Shown piece by piece: positions 17,506-27,200 of a stretch of DNA of 64,000 nucleotides (the stretch's first letter is position 1; each line of letters opens with the position of its first letter). The DNA comes from Rivihabitans pingtungensis. GTDB lineage: Bacteria; Pseudomonadota; Gammaproteobacteria; Burkholderiales; Aquaspirillaceae. Location: positions 1 through 64,000 of the forward strand of contig NZ_QJKI01000022.1 in the NCBI RefSeq assembly GCF_003201855.1, read 5' to 3'. The notes under the pieces are model-generated. The model made no database searches, had not been told where the DNA came from, and saw nothing but the letters and a program-made list of their open reading frames with translations. Both the position numbers and the translations under genes were made by a program.

Positions 17506-18266
17506 GGGGCTGTTCCTTGAGTGGGGGATGACGGTGCCTGGGCAGGCAAGTGGCGCAAGCATACCAAACGAACAATCTATTTGTATGTAGATGCCTGTGT
17601 GCTGATCCAGGTCAGAATATTGCGCATGAGCCAGCCCAAGTCGGCAAAAAGCCGGTTGCCATGGGGGAACTGCGCCATCTCTGGCCAAATTGCCACGATA
17701 TGCATGATATTTGTCTTACTGGCTGGCTAAGCCTGACATTGCCTGACGTTTGCATGAAGTCGGGCGCAGGGCTGGAAAGTTTCAGGCTGAATGTGTTGGA
17801 ATTGATTTTACGTATAAATACTGGGTCATAATTGCTTTTGTCCTGTGCGTGGTTGTGGTGAGCTGGCCTGGGGTAGCTGATAAGCTTGCCGAGGTGGAGT
17901 GATATTTTATTTTTATAATCATCAAGATAATATGTTTTTCTGATCTTGCATGGTCGGCGGGCGGAAGATGGCGAAAGTGCACTATCTGGCACATGGTTTC
18001 TTGCTTTGTGCAGCAAAATCTCAGCGGATTGGCCAAGGTTATTTGCTGTTTTGATTAAGTGTTTCTGGCAGTCTTGAAATAGCCTGGAAAATCCATAACA
18101 ATCAACCGCGCTCAGGATGACAATCGTTTGCCGACACATCCCTTGCGCATGACCCAACCGGCTGCCATCCGGCGACTTCTGTATGACGGCCCTGTCGCCG
18201 TCGGTTTTTCCGCCCGCCACGACGGCCTGACCGCCCGGCTGGAGGCGCCCAATCATCGGAGGGATG
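17506..18266. promoter_or_regulatory. AT-rich leader region of the injection-system cluster
   Basis: About 760 bp without a convincing gene separate the chemoreceptor start from the sheath gene. The stretch 17760-18060 is markedly AT-rich against the roughly 70% GC cluster. It contains TATAAT at 17914-17919 and the run TATAAATACT near 17815, but neither has a clear -35 partner, so I do not assign a start site. AT-rich DNA in front of a large accessory cluster is a common target of H-NS/MvaT-like silencing proteins; that is inference. Confidence 0.45.
18185..18209 (+). terminator. Possible attenuator in the injection-system leader
   Basis: GACGGC/GCCGTC arms with a 6-base loop are followed by GG and five T residues, about 58 bp in front of the sheath start. 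It could be an intrinsic terminator or attenuator in the leader, but the short stem keeps confidence low. Confidence 0.35.
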
Positions 18267-19859
18267 ATGCAATACAAGACTCCTGGCGTGTACATCGTCG
18301 AAAAGAACGCGTTCCCCAATTCGGTGGTGGAAGTCGCCACTGCCATTCCGGTATTCATCGGTTACACCGAAAAGGCCGCAGACGGCCCGGTGGACAAATC
18401 CTACACCCCCACCTACATCGCCTCGCTGGCCGATTACATCCGCTACTTTGGCGGCGCGCCCACCCCGAGCTTTTCGCTGTCGAGCACGCTGGCGGTGGCG
18501 CAAGACGCCAAGACCCGGTTCTTTCTGTATCACAGCGTGATGCTGTACTTCGCCAACGGCGGCGGCCCGGCCTATGTGATTTCGGTGGGCAGCTACGCCA
18601 ATGCCACCGTCAATGGCAAGGCCATGGCCGACTTTCTGCCCGACCCGACCAAGCTCGGCAATGGCAAGCAGGCGCCGTTTGATGCGCTGAAAAAAGTGCT
18701 GGACGTTACCCTGGTGGTGGCGCCGGACACTACCCTGCTGGGCAAGGTGGACGACTGGGCCGGGGTGTGGACTGCCGCGCTGGCGCATTGCAACACCATG
18801 CAAAGCCGCATGGCCATCATCGACATCCAGCAAGGCGACCAGCCGCGCAACTACGATGACAAAACCGACGTGATTTCCGGCAGCGCCGGCTTTCGCGACA
18901 AAATCGGCACCAATTTCCTCAATTACGGCGCCAGTTATTACCCGTGGCTCAACTTCAATGTGGTGGACCCGGCCGCCATCACCTATGCCCAGCTGGACAG
19001 CGCCTCGCTGACCGCGCTGGTGGCGGGCTTGAATGCTGAACTGGCGGCGATGAACCCCCAGCCGGCAGCAAGCATGGCCAGCAAGATCAAGGCGCTGTAC
19101 AGCAGCCTGGCGCCGGCCGCGCCCGCTGCCCCGGCCGAAGCGCCGGCAGACGGCAGCGCCGAAGCCGCCACGCCCGCTACGGCGCCGGTGGACGCCGCCA
19201 CGGTGACGCGCAACCACAATCAGCTGTTGCAAATCAGCCCGCTGTATCAGCGCGTGATCAACGATATGCTCAAGCTGGTCAACCTCTTGCCGCCGGCCGC
19301 CGCCATGGTGGGCCTGTATGCGCAGATCGACGCCAATGATGGCGTGTGGCAAGCGCCGGCCAATACCAGCATTGCCCTGGCGGTGTCGCCGGCAGTGGAC
19401 CTCACCGCCGAAGATCAGGCGGATTTGAACGTACCGCTGGACGGCAAGGCGGTGAACGCCATCCGCACCATTCCCGGCCGTGGCCTGGTGGTGTGGGGCG
19501 CGCGCACGCTGGACGGCAATAGCCAGGACTGGCGCTACATCAATGTGCGCCGCACGCTGATCATGCTGGAGCAGTCCATCAAGGCGGCGGTGATGACCTA
19601 TGTGTTCGCCCCCAACGATGCCTCCACCTGGGTGGCGGTGCAAAACATGATTGCCAACTTCCTCACCAATCAGTGGAAGGCCGGCGCCCTGGCCGGGGCC
19701 AAGGCGGCGGATGCCTTCAGCGTGACCGTGGGCCTGGGCAGCACGATGACCGCCGACGACATTCTGGATGGTTATATGCGGGTGACGGTGAAGGTGGCGA
19801 TTGTCCATCCGGCCGAATTCATCGAGCTGACCTTCCAGCAGCAAATGCAGACGTCCTGA
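18267..19859 (+). CDS. Contractile injection system sheath protein
   Basis: This is the sheath subunit whose contraction drives the tube into a target. The N-terminus (QYKTPGVYIVEKNAFP) and the C-terminal domain (MTADDILDGYMRVTVKVAIV...EFIELTFQQQ) are classic for Afp2-4/Pvc2-4-type sheaths. The length of 530 residues is normal. Only one sheath gene is present, whereas Afp/PVC loci have three. Residues about 281-311 form an Ala/Pro-rich low-complexity stretch inside the outer domain. CGGAGGG stands directly before two consecutive ATGs; the second (18267) is better spaced and is chosen here, the first being 18264. It is the first gene of the cluster. Confidence 0.95.
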   Translation: MQYKTPGVYIVEKNAFPNSVVEVATAIPVFIGYTEKAADGPVDKSYTPTYIASLADYIRYFGGAPTPSFSLSSTLAVAQDAKTRFFLYHSVMLYFANGGGPAYVISVGSYANATVNGKAMADFLPDPTKLGNGKQAPFDALKKVLDVTLVVAPDTTLLGKVDDWAGVWTAALAHCNTMQSRMAIIDIQQGDQPRNYDDKTDVISGSAGFRDKIGTNFLNYGASYYPWLNFNVVDPAAITYAQLDSASLTALVAGLNAELAAMNPQPAASMASKIKALYSSLAPAAPAAPAEAPADGSAEAATPATAPVDAATVTRNHNQLLQISPLYQRVINDMLKLVNLLPPAAAMVGLYAQIDANDGVWQAPANTSIALAVSPAVDLTAEDQADLNVPLDGKAVNAIRTIPGRGLVVWGARTLDGNSQDWRYINVRRTLIMLEQSIKAAVMTYVFAPNDASTWVAVQNMIANFLTNQWKAGALAGAKAADAFSVTVGLGSTMTADDILDGYMRVTVKVAIVHPAEFIELTFQQQMQTS

Positions 19860-19944
19860 TTCCGGACGACCCTAGATCGACATCGCGCGCGGCCCAGGCC
19901 AGCGCCAGGGCGCGCGAGACCTCATCCCAGCAGGAGACGTCACC

Positions 19945-20400
19945 ATGGCAGGTGAAGCACAAGATCAAAGCATTTGGCCGTTGCCGAAATTCCATTTCTC
20001 GGTGGACATCGGCGACCAGAAAAACCTGGCGTTTCAAGAAGTGTCCGGCCTGGACACAGAAACCCAGATCATTGAATACCGTGCGGGCAACAGCAAGGAT
20101 TTCTCCACGGTGAAAATGCCCGGCATCAAGAAGGTGGGCAATGTCACCCTGAAGAAAGGCATCTTCGTCAAAGACAACAAGTTCTGGGACTGGTATTCGC
20201 AAATTTCGATGAACACCATCAAGCGCGTGCCGGTGGTGATCAAGCTGCTGGACGAAAAAGGCAACCCGACCATGGTCTGGACCTTGCAAAACGCCTGGCC
20301 GACCAAGATCACCGGCACCGACCTGAAGGCCGACGGCAATGAAGTGGCGGTGGAAACCCTGGAAATCGCCCATGAAGGGCTGACCATCGCCAATAGCTGA
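19945..20400 (+). CDS. Injection system inner tube protein 1 (gp19-like)
   Basis: This 151-residue protein belongs to the T4 gp19-like tube family that stacks as hexameric rings inside the sheath. Family hallmarks are the early FHFSVDIGD strand, FQEVSGLDTETQIIEYRAG, the MPGIKKVGNVTLKKGIF turn-strand, and the end NEVAVETLEIAHEGL. It corresponds to Afp1/Pvc1 or Afp5/Pvc5. It follows the sheath gene after an 85-bp gap and precedes the second tube gene by 2 bp. It is probably the major tube subunit, because that subunit normally sits next to the sheath gene. Confidence 0.93.
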   Translation: MAGEAQDQSIWPLPKFHFSVDIGDQKNLAFQEVSGLDTETQIIEYRAGNSKDFSTVKMPGIKKVGNVTLKKGIFVKDNKFWDWYSQISMNTIKRVPVVIKLLDEKGNPTMVWTLQNAWPTKITGTDLKADGNEVAVETLEIAHEGLTIANS

Positions 20401-20402
20401 GC

Positions 20403-20849
20403 ATGAGCTACTACCCGCCCGTCGGCTTTTACTTCAAGGTGCAGATTTCTGGCGCGTCGTCTGACGACGACGCGGCCTTCAGCGAGGTGTCCGGCCTGGA
20501 TACCGAGATTGAAATCGAAGAAATCAAAGAAGGCGGTGAAAACGCCTTCAGCCACCGGCTGCCCGGGCGGGTGAAATACGGCAATCTGGTGCTCAAGCGC
20601 GGCATCCTGGCCAAGGGCTCGCAATTTGCCCAGTGGTGCCAGTCGGTGCTGCAATCGGAATGGAACGGCGCGGTGCAGTGCCAGGATCTCAATGTCTTTC
20701 TGCTGGATGCCAGCGGCCAGCCCTTGCTGACCTGGAACTGCGCCCACGCCTGGCCGGTAAAGTGGAGCGTGGGGGCGTTCAACGCCAACCAGAACGATAT
20801 TGCCGTGGAAACCCTGGAATTTGCCTATCGACAATTGCGCAGGAGCTGA
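20403..20849 (+). CDS. Injection system inner tube protein 2 (tube-initiator candidate)
   Basis: This 148-residue homologue of the preceding tube protein shares FSEVSGLDTEIEIEEIKEGG, LPGRVKYGNLVLKRGIL and the ending NDIAVETLEFAYRQL. In Afp and PVC particles the second tube homologue (Afp5/Pvc5) forms the first ring on the baseplate hub and starts tube assembly. The position here, immediately before the DUF5908 and LysM genes, is the same as in those loci, so that role is inferred. The gene starts 2 bp after its neighbour's stop and ends 2 bp before the next start. Confidence 0.9.
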   Translation: MSYYPPVGFYFKVQISGASSDDDAAFSEVSGLDTEIEIEEIKEGGENAFSHRLPGRVKYGNLVLKRGILAKGSQFAQWCQSVLQSEWNGAVQCQDLNVFLLDASGQPLLTWNCAHAWPVKWSVGAFNANQNDIAVETLEFAYRQLRRS

Positions 20850-20851
20850 GC

Positions 20852-21019
20852 ATGGCCATCGAGATCGACGAGCTGGTCATCCACGTGACCGTCACCGACG
20901 CCCCCGGCGCGCGCGCCGAGCCGGCGCTGGACGCACGTTTGCAGCAGTGGCGCGATGAAGTGCTGGCCGAATGCTGCGAGCTGCTGGCGCAGGCCCGCCA
21001 GCGCGAGCGCGAACGCTGA
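20852..21019 (+). CDS. DUF5908-like small injection-system protein
   Basis: This 55-residue protein is short but well placed. It begins MAIEIDELVIHVTVTDAPG, the typical DUF5908 start (short hydrophobic-acidic strands), and ends in an Arg/Glu-rich helix (LLAQARQRERER). Afp6/Pvc6-type proteins of this size occur between the tube and LysM genes of eCIS loci; their role is not settled. The start lies 2 bp after the tube stop, with AGGAG in front. The frame is separate from the overlapping longer open frames. Confidence 0.8.
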   Translation: MAIEIDELVIHVTVTDAPGARAEPALDARLQQWRDEVLAECCELLAQARQRERER

Positions 21020-21030
21020 GACCCGGCGCC

Positions 21031-21675
21031 ATGGGCCTGCAAAAACTCACCATCACCGCCTACAGCGACGAGCAGTTCACCAGCAAGGTGGGCAGCTACA
21101 GCGTGCAGATCAACCCGGACAGCTACACCCACAGCCACACCGCCAGCTATAACCCGGCCAACACCACCGACACTGCCGGCACCACCACCAAATACCACCG
21201 CATCGAGCCGGAAACCCTGTCGTTCAGCTTTTATCTGGATGGCACTGGCGTGGTCAGCACGTTGACCGTCGCCGACAGCATCAAGGCCTTCAAACAGCTG
21301 GTGTACCAGTACAACGGCACGATCCACAGCCCCAATTATTTGCAAGTGGTGTGGGGCGGACTGGCGTTCAAATGCCGGCTGACCTCGCTGAATATTGATT
21401 ACACCCTGTTCGACAGCAATGGCGCCCCTTTGCGCGCCAAGCTCACCCCCAGCTTTGAGCAATATCTGTCGCCGGACGACCTGGCCAAGCTCAGCGGCAA
21501 GAACTCCCCGGATATGACCCATATTCGTACTGTGGCGGCGGGCGACACCCTGCCACTGATGTGCCAGCGCATTTATGGCGACAGCCGCCATTACCTGATG
21601 GTGGCCAACCATAACGGCCTGACCCGCTTTCGCCAGCTGGAACCCGGCCAGCGCATTGTCTTTCCCCCTTTGTGA
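21031..21675 (+). CDS. Injection system LysM-domain hub protein (Afp7/Pvc7-like)
   Basis: This 214-residue protein has an N-terminal CIS-tube-adaptor domain (YSVQINPDSYTHSHTASYN near residues 22-40; YRI-like beta strands to about 150). A C-terminal LysM module follows (IRTVAAGDTLPLMCQRIYGD ... NGLTRFRQLEPGQRIVFPPL). In Afp/PVC particles the corresponding protein connects the spike/hub to the first tube ring. The LysM motif is like that of phage gp53/gpX baseplate proteins. The ATG at 21031 is chosen because the family starts MGLxKLTI and the preceding small gene ends at 21019. It is followed by the spike gene after 6 bp. Confidence 0.9.
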   Translation: MGLQKLTITAYSDEQFTSKVGSYSVQINPDSYTHSHTASYNPANTTDTAGTTTKYHRIEPETLSFSFYLDGTGVVSTLTVADSIKAFKQLVYQYNGTIHSPNYLQVVWGGLAFKCRLTSLNIDYTLFDSNGAPLRAKLTPSFEQYLSPDDLAKLSGKNSPDMTHIRTVAAGDTLPLMCQRIYGDSRHYLMVANHNGLTRFRQLEPGQRIVFPPL

Positions 21676-21681
21676 GCCGCC

Positions 21682-23472
21682 ATGAATGTCTCTCCCCTGG
21701 CCGGCCAGACCGACCTGACCACCATTGATGTGCTGATCGACGGCAAGGCGCTGGCCAGCAATATCGACCTGATCAGCGTGGAAACCCGGCGCGAAGTCAA
21801 CCGCATCGGCTGGGCGCGCATTGCCGTGAGCGATGGCGACCCCAGCGACGAAACCTTTGCCCTGAGCGAAAGCGCCACCTTTGTGCCCGGCGCCAAGGTG
21901 GAAATCCGCCTGGGCTATCACCAGAACACCCAAACGGTATTCAAGGGCCTGATCGTCAAACATGGCCTGCGCGTCAGCGAGCGCGGCGTGGCGCAACTGG
22001 TGCTGGAATGCGCCGAAAGCGCGGTCAAGCTCACCCTCACCCGCCAGAGCGCGGTCTACCTGAACAAAACCGACCAGGCGGTGATGCAGCAATTGATCAG
22101 CGACGCCGGGCTGTCGGCCACGGTGGACAGCACCAGCGTCAGCTACGAAGAGCTGGTGCGCTATCACTGCTGCGACTGGGATTTTGTGCTCACCCGTGCC
22201 GAAATCAACGGCCTGATCGCCGTGGTGGACGACGACAAGCTCACCATCGCCAAGCCGGCGGTCAGCAGCGCCTGCGGGCTGGTGGTGCGCTACGGCGAGG
22301 CGCTGCGCGAGCTGCACACCGACATCGACGCCCGGCCGCAGCTTAGCCAGGTGTCGGCCAATGCCTGGGACATCAGCACCCAGGATGCGCTGAGCGCCAA
22401 CAGCAGCGCGCCCACTCTTAACCAGCAAGGCAACCTCAGCGGCGAAACCCTGGCCAAGGCGCTGAACCCCGGCGCCGGGCGTTTGCAATCAGATGCGCCG
22501 CTGGAGCAAGGCGACCTCAAGCAATGGGCCGACGCCAGCCTGTTGCGCATGCGGCTGGCGCGCATTCGCGGCACGGTGGCGTTTCAGGGCAATGCCCTGC
22601 CGCAGCCCAACACCACGCTGGAGCTGGCCGGCCTGGGCGCGCGCTTTAATGGCGACGCCTACATCGCCAGCGTGTCTCACCAGGCGGGTGATGGCAACTG
22701 GGTGACTGAAGTGGGCTTTGGCCTGCCGGCGCGCAATTTTGCCGAAACCACACCCGACATCGCCCCGCCGCCCGCCGCCGGCCAACTGCCGGCCACCGGC
22801 GGCCTGCACATCGGCAAGGTGATGAAAATCGACAGCGACCCGCAAAACCAGACCCGCGTGCAAATCAAGCTGCCGCTGTTCGACGCCGACGGCAATGGTG
22901 TGTGGGCGCGCATGGGCTCGCCGTATGCCTCGAACCAGTTTGGCGTGCAGTTCATGCCGGAAATCGACGACGAAGTGGTGGTGGGCTTTGTCAACAACGA
23001 CCCGCGCTTTCCGGTGATTCTGGGCAGCCTGTACAGCAGCAAGCGCCCGCCGCCCACCACGCCGGACAACAAAAACACCCTGAAATCCATCGTCACCCGC
23101 AGCACGCTGAAGCTCACCTTCAACGACGAAAAGAAAATCCTCACCGCCAGCACGCCTGGCGGCCATCAGCTGGTGATGAGCGACGACGACAAATCCATCC
23201 TGATTGAAGACAGCCACGGCAACCAGATCAAACTCTCGGGCGACGGCATCCTGATCAGCAGCCCGAAAGACATCAAGATCACCGCCACCGGCAATCTGGA
23301 GACGTCCAGCACCGGCAAAACCACGCTGACCGCCACCCAGGACCTGAAAGCCTCCGGCCTGAATGTCGAGGCCAGCGCCCAGGTTGGCGCCAAGCTCAGC
23401 GGCAGCGCCACCGCCGAACTCAGCGCCTCGGGCCAGACCACGGTCAAGGGCGCGCTGGTGATGATTAACTGA
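21682..23472 (+). CDS. VgrG-like spike/hub protein (Afp8/Pvc8-like)
   Basis: This 596-residue trimeric spike candidate combines gp27-like hub domains (about residues 1-360) with a gp5 OB-fold (about 375-470, containing MGSPYASNQFGVQFMPEIDDEVVVGFVNNDPRFPVILGSL). A C-terminal repetitive beta-prism region follows (TASTPGGHQLVMSDDDKSI..., then Thr/Ser/Ala-rich short repeats to the end). It should form the needle at the tip of the tube. It is followed by the PAAR gene after a 16-bp gap, so the sharpened tip is a separate protein. No C-terminal toxin extension is present. Confidence 0.94.
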   Translation: MNVSPLAGQTDLTTIDVLIDGKALASNIDLISVETRREVNRIGWARIAVSDGDPSDETFALSESATFVPGAKVEIRLGYHQNTQTVFKGLIVKHGLRVSERGVAQLVLECAESAVKLTLTRQSAVYLNKTDQAVMQQLISDAGLSATVDSTSVSYEELVRYHCCDWDFVLTRAEINGLIAVVDDDKLTIAKPAVSSACGLVVRYGEALRELHTDIDARPQLSQVSANAWDISTQDALSANSSAPTLNQQGNLSGETLAKALNPGAGRLQSDAPLEQGDLKQWADASLLRMRLARIRGTVAFQGNALPQPNTTLELAGLGARFNGDAYIASVSHQAGDGNWVTEVGFGLPARNFAETTPDIAPPPAAGQLPATGGLHIGKVMKIDSDPQNQTRVQIKLPLFDADGNGVWARMGSPYASNQFGVQFMPEIDDEVVVGFVNNDPRFPVILGSLYSSKRPPPTTPDNKNTLKSIVTRSTLKLTFNDEKKILTASTPGGHQLVMSDDDKSILIEDSHGNQIKLSGDGILISSPKDIKITATGNLETSSTGKTTLTATQDLKASGLNVEASAQVGAKLSGSATAELSASGQTTVKGALVMIN

Positions 23473-23488
23473 GCACAAAGGCCACCCC

Positions 23489-23791
23489 ATGGGACAACCC
23501 GCCGCCCGCCTGACCGATATGCACACCTGCCCGATGCAAACCCCCGGCCTGCCGCCGATTCCGCATGTTGGCGGCCCGGTGATTGGCCCGTGCGTGCCCA
23601 CCGTGCTGATTGGCGGCCTGCCCGCCGCCGTGGTCGGCGACAACCTGGTGTGCGTGGGCCCGCCCGACACCATCGTCAAAGGCTCGTCCACGGTGATGAT
23701 CAACAGCCGGCCGGCCGCCCGCCTGGGCGACACCACCGCCCATGGCGGCAGCGTGGTGCTGGGCTGCTTTACCGTGCTGATTGGAGGCTGA
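23489..23791 (+). CDS. PAAR-domain spike tip protein
   Basis: This 100-residue protein is a single PAAR domain that caps the VgrG spike. It starts GQPAARLTDMHTCPMQTPG, with the His and Cys residues of the zinc site, and has the repeated glycine-valine turns VGGPVIGPCVPTVLIGG and ARLGDTTAHGGSV near the end. It corresponds to Afp10. It has no N- or C-terminal effector extension. The gene order (PAAR before the gp25 gene) is reversed compared with Afp9-Afp10. Confidence 0.94.
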   Translation: MGQPAARLTDMHTCPMQTPGLPPIPHVGGPVIGPCVPTVLIGGLPAAVVGDNLVCVGPPDTIVKGSSTVMINSRPAARLGDTTAHGGSVVLGCFTVLIGG

Positions 23792-23793
23792 CC

Positions 23794-24225
23794 ATGGCGC
23801 TGGCCGACAACGCCGGGTTTTTGGGTCGGGGCTGGGGCTTTCCGCCGCGCTTTGACCGCAGCCGCCGCCTGCCCGATATGGTCGAGGCAGAAGCCGACAT
23901 CCGGCAAAGCCTCACCGTGCTGTTCTCCACCGTGCCCGGCGAGCGGGTGATGCTGCCCGACTACGGCTGCCCGCTGCACCTGCACGTCTTCGACGCCATG
24001 AACCAGAATACCCTCACCCAGCTGCGCAGCCTGATTGCCGACGCCATCCTGCGCTACGAACCGCGCATCCTGCTGGAAGACGTGATATTTGACCTGAGCG
24101 GCGCCATGCAGGGCGAACTGCGCATCACGCTGGATTACCTGATTCGCCAGACCAACACCCGCAGCAATATGGTGTTCCCGTTCTACTTTGCCGAGGGCAC
24201 CCATGTCCGCCGCCTGGCTCGCTGA
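23794..24225 (+). CDS. gp25-like baseplate wedge protein
   Basis: This 143-residue baseplate protein has the gp25/TssE-type fold. Signatures are LGRGWGFPPRF at the start, VEAEADIRQSLTVLFSTVPGERVMLPDYGCPLHLHVFD in the middle (split here by the helix) and the ILRYEPRILLEDVIFDL strand. It joins the sheath to the baseplate wedge, like Afp9/Pvc9. The ATG at 23794 follows the PAAR stop after 2 bp, with GGAGG in front. Its 3' end overlaps the next gene by 23 bp. Confidence 0.93.
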   Translation: MALADNAGFLGRGWGFPPRFDRSRRLPDMVEAEADIRQSLTVLFSTVPGERVMLPDYGCPLHLHVFDAMNQNTLTQLRSLIADAILRYEPRILLEDVIFDLSGAMQGELRITLDYLIRQTNTRSNMVFPFYFAEGTHVRRLAR

Positions 24226-27200
24226 ACTCGCCGTCTGGCGCGGCAGCGTGCGCGGCCAGGACGCGCAAGCCGCGCTGGACCCGGCGCGCGCGCCCGTGGA
24301 CGACCGCGACCTGGCGCAACTGCTGTGCTTTATCGCCGACTTTGCCCGCCAGCTGCGCGATGTGGGCGACGACGGCGTCACCCAAGGCGACTGGCAGGTG
24401 TTCTTGCGCGACGACATCAGCTTTTTGCTGGCGCGCATCCTGTGCTTTGACCCCCTGCTGACCCACGCCGAGGCCAATCGCGTGCTGCACAGCGAGGCCG
24501 AGCCCAGCCGGCGCGACCGCGCCCTGCTGCACCTGCTGTTTGGCCTGTTCACCCGCGTCAGCGACTGGGCGCTGGCCGCGCGCGACATCAGCGCCAGCGC
24601 CACCCTGGGCACGCCGCTGGGCCTGAGCCTGGAAAACCTCATCCGCCAGCAACTCTCGCCGCTGTATCTGGCTATGCTGCACCACCCCGAGCACCCGGAG
24701 TGGGCGCAGCACTGGGCCCACTGGCAGGCTGCCTGGCAAGCCGGGCTGGCCGCCGCCGACGCCGACTGGCTGCTGGGGCAATGGCGCGGCAGCGGCGACG
24801 CAGACCTATACGCCGCGCCCGAGCTGTATGCCGTGCATGTGTCGTTTGTCGAGCGCATCGGGCAAAGCCTGCCGCCGATGCGCCATTATTTTGACGCCAG
24901 CCTGGCCGACACCTTTGGCCACCAGCCGCATACCGCGCTGCTGATTGCCTTTGCCCGCCTGCTGCGCCACGCCCAGGCCGACGCCAATGCGCTGACTGGC
25001 CGCCATCTGGATTTTTATTACCAAACCGTGCTGCGCCTGAGCGCCCGCGCGCCGCAACCCGACCAGGGCTGGGTAAGCCTGCTGGCCGCCCCTGGCCAGC
25101 CCGGCGTGCTGGCGCCGGCCGGCCTGCTGCTGGACGCCGGCCAGCAGGCCAATGGTCAGCCGCTGCGCTATGCGCTGGATCAGGCGCTGGTGGTCAATCA
25201 GGATCGCGTGGCGCAGCTGTGCGCCGTGCGCGCCGAATTTGGCGCAGATGGCCTGCCGGCGCGGCTGTGCGCGGCGCCCGTGGCCAATAGCGCCAATGGC
25301 CAGGGCGCGCCGCTGGCGCACCCGGCGCAGGGCTGGCCGGCGTTTGGCCCCGGCTCGGCGCAAGGCGCGGCCGATGCCGAGGTGGGCCTGCTGATCACCT
25401 CGCCCCTGCTCAGCCTGCGCGGCGGCCGGCGCAGCGTACGCCTGCGCCTGCAATACGACCCCAGCCCGGCCACCCTGCCCGACTCTCCCTTCCAGCCCAA
25501 TCCGGCCCCGGCGCGGCCGTTTGCCGACGTGGCCGATGACTATTTGCACGCCGTGCGCGCCAGCCTGGTGGCCGACGGTCAGCGCAACCCCGACGCCGGC
25601 AGCCTGCTGCGCGCCATCAGCGCCAGCTGCACCCTGTGGCTGAGCACCGCCGCCGGCTGGCGACAGGCCGACAATGTCGCCATTTTTGCCAGCCGCGACC
25701 AAGCCTGGGTGGAAGTGCGCCTGACCCTGGCCGAAACCTTTCCGGCAGTAGCCCCGGCCGCCGCAGGCGTGCTGCCCCCCGGCGAGGCCGGGGCCGATTC
25801 GCCCTGGCCCCGGCTGAAACTGCTGCTCAACCCCAACGCCGCCGTGCCGGCCTATGGCTATCTGCAACAACTCAGCCTCACCGGCATGCGGCTGGACACC
25901 GTGGTCAGCGGCCTGGCGCCACAGCAGCTGGCCAATCAGCAAAGCCTGCTGGACACCCGCCAGCCCTTTGCCCCGCTGGGCCACGCGCCCACCGTCGGCA
26001 GCTATCTCACCCTCAGCGACGCCGAACTGGCCAGCAAACCGATCACCCGCGCCAGCGTGGACCTGGATTGGTTCAACCTGCCGGCCGATCTGGCCAGCTA
26101 CTACGCCGGCTACCCGGCGCCCACGCCGGGCAATGGCAGTTTTCAGGGTGCCTGGCGGGTGGACGCTGCCGATGGCTCGCGCACCCAGGCGGATGCCGTG
26201 CCGCTGTTTACCGCCAGCGCCGACGCGGCCGCGCCGCTGGCCGCCAGCGTGCGCTTTGCCTTGCCTGCCGTGGGCGGCGCCGCGCAGCCATGGCGTGCGG
26301 TCAGCCTGCAACTGACCGCACCGGCCGATGGCTTTGGCCATGCCATTTATCCGCAAGTGCTGGCCACCGTGTCGCTGCGCGCCGCCGCCGCCATCAGCCG
26401 CGAGGCGCTGCAAGCCGCTACCAATCCGGCTGCGCCGCCGCCAGCCAGCTTGCCCAAGTGGCCGAATGCGCCCTACACCCCGCAGGCCAGCGCCGTGCGG
26501 CTGAACTACAGCGCCAGCGCCACGCTGCATGGTGTGCGCCAGATCGACGACAGCGGCGTGTCGCAAGCGTGTTTTTATCATCTGGGGCCATTTGGCCACC
26601 GCGCCGCCTCGGTGCGCGGCGCCACCGTGCTGCCCGGCCTGGCCACGCCGGGCCAGCTGTACATCGGCCTGAGCGGCTTGCAAGCGGGGCAGACCGTGTC
26701 GCTGCTATTCGGCATGCAGCCCACCGAGCTTCAGCAGGCCGCCCAGCGTCAGGGCTGGCCGGGCGCCAGCCAGGGCCCCGGCCAGGGCGATGCCGTCAGC
26801 TGGTTTTTTCTGGGCCATGATCAATGGTGGCCGTTTGCGCCGGGCGATATTCTCTCCGACAGCAGCGAGGCGCTGACCGGCAGCGGCATGGTGCGCCTGC
26901 AAACCCACGAAGGCCGCATCACCGCCGACAACACCCTGATGCCGGCCGGCTGCCACTGGCTGGCCGCCATCAGCCAGCGTCCGGACGCGCACAGCCAGAT
27001 CACCGTGCTGGATACCCAGGCGGCCAGCATCACCCAGGTGCTGACCGCGGCGCAGCCAGACGCCGCCGGCCCGTTGCCGGCGGGCAGCATTCAGGCGCTG
27101 GTGGTCAAACCGCGCGGCCTGCAAGGCGTGCAGCAGGCGCTGGCCACCGTCGGCGGTCAGGCGGGCGAATCGCTGGCGGATTTTCGCACCCGCATCAGCC

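Noticed and set aside
17612..18358. Minus-strand open frame of about 248 codons in the eCIS leader
   Set aside because: Crosses the sheath start, has no ribosome site or domain and unusual composition; most likely chance.
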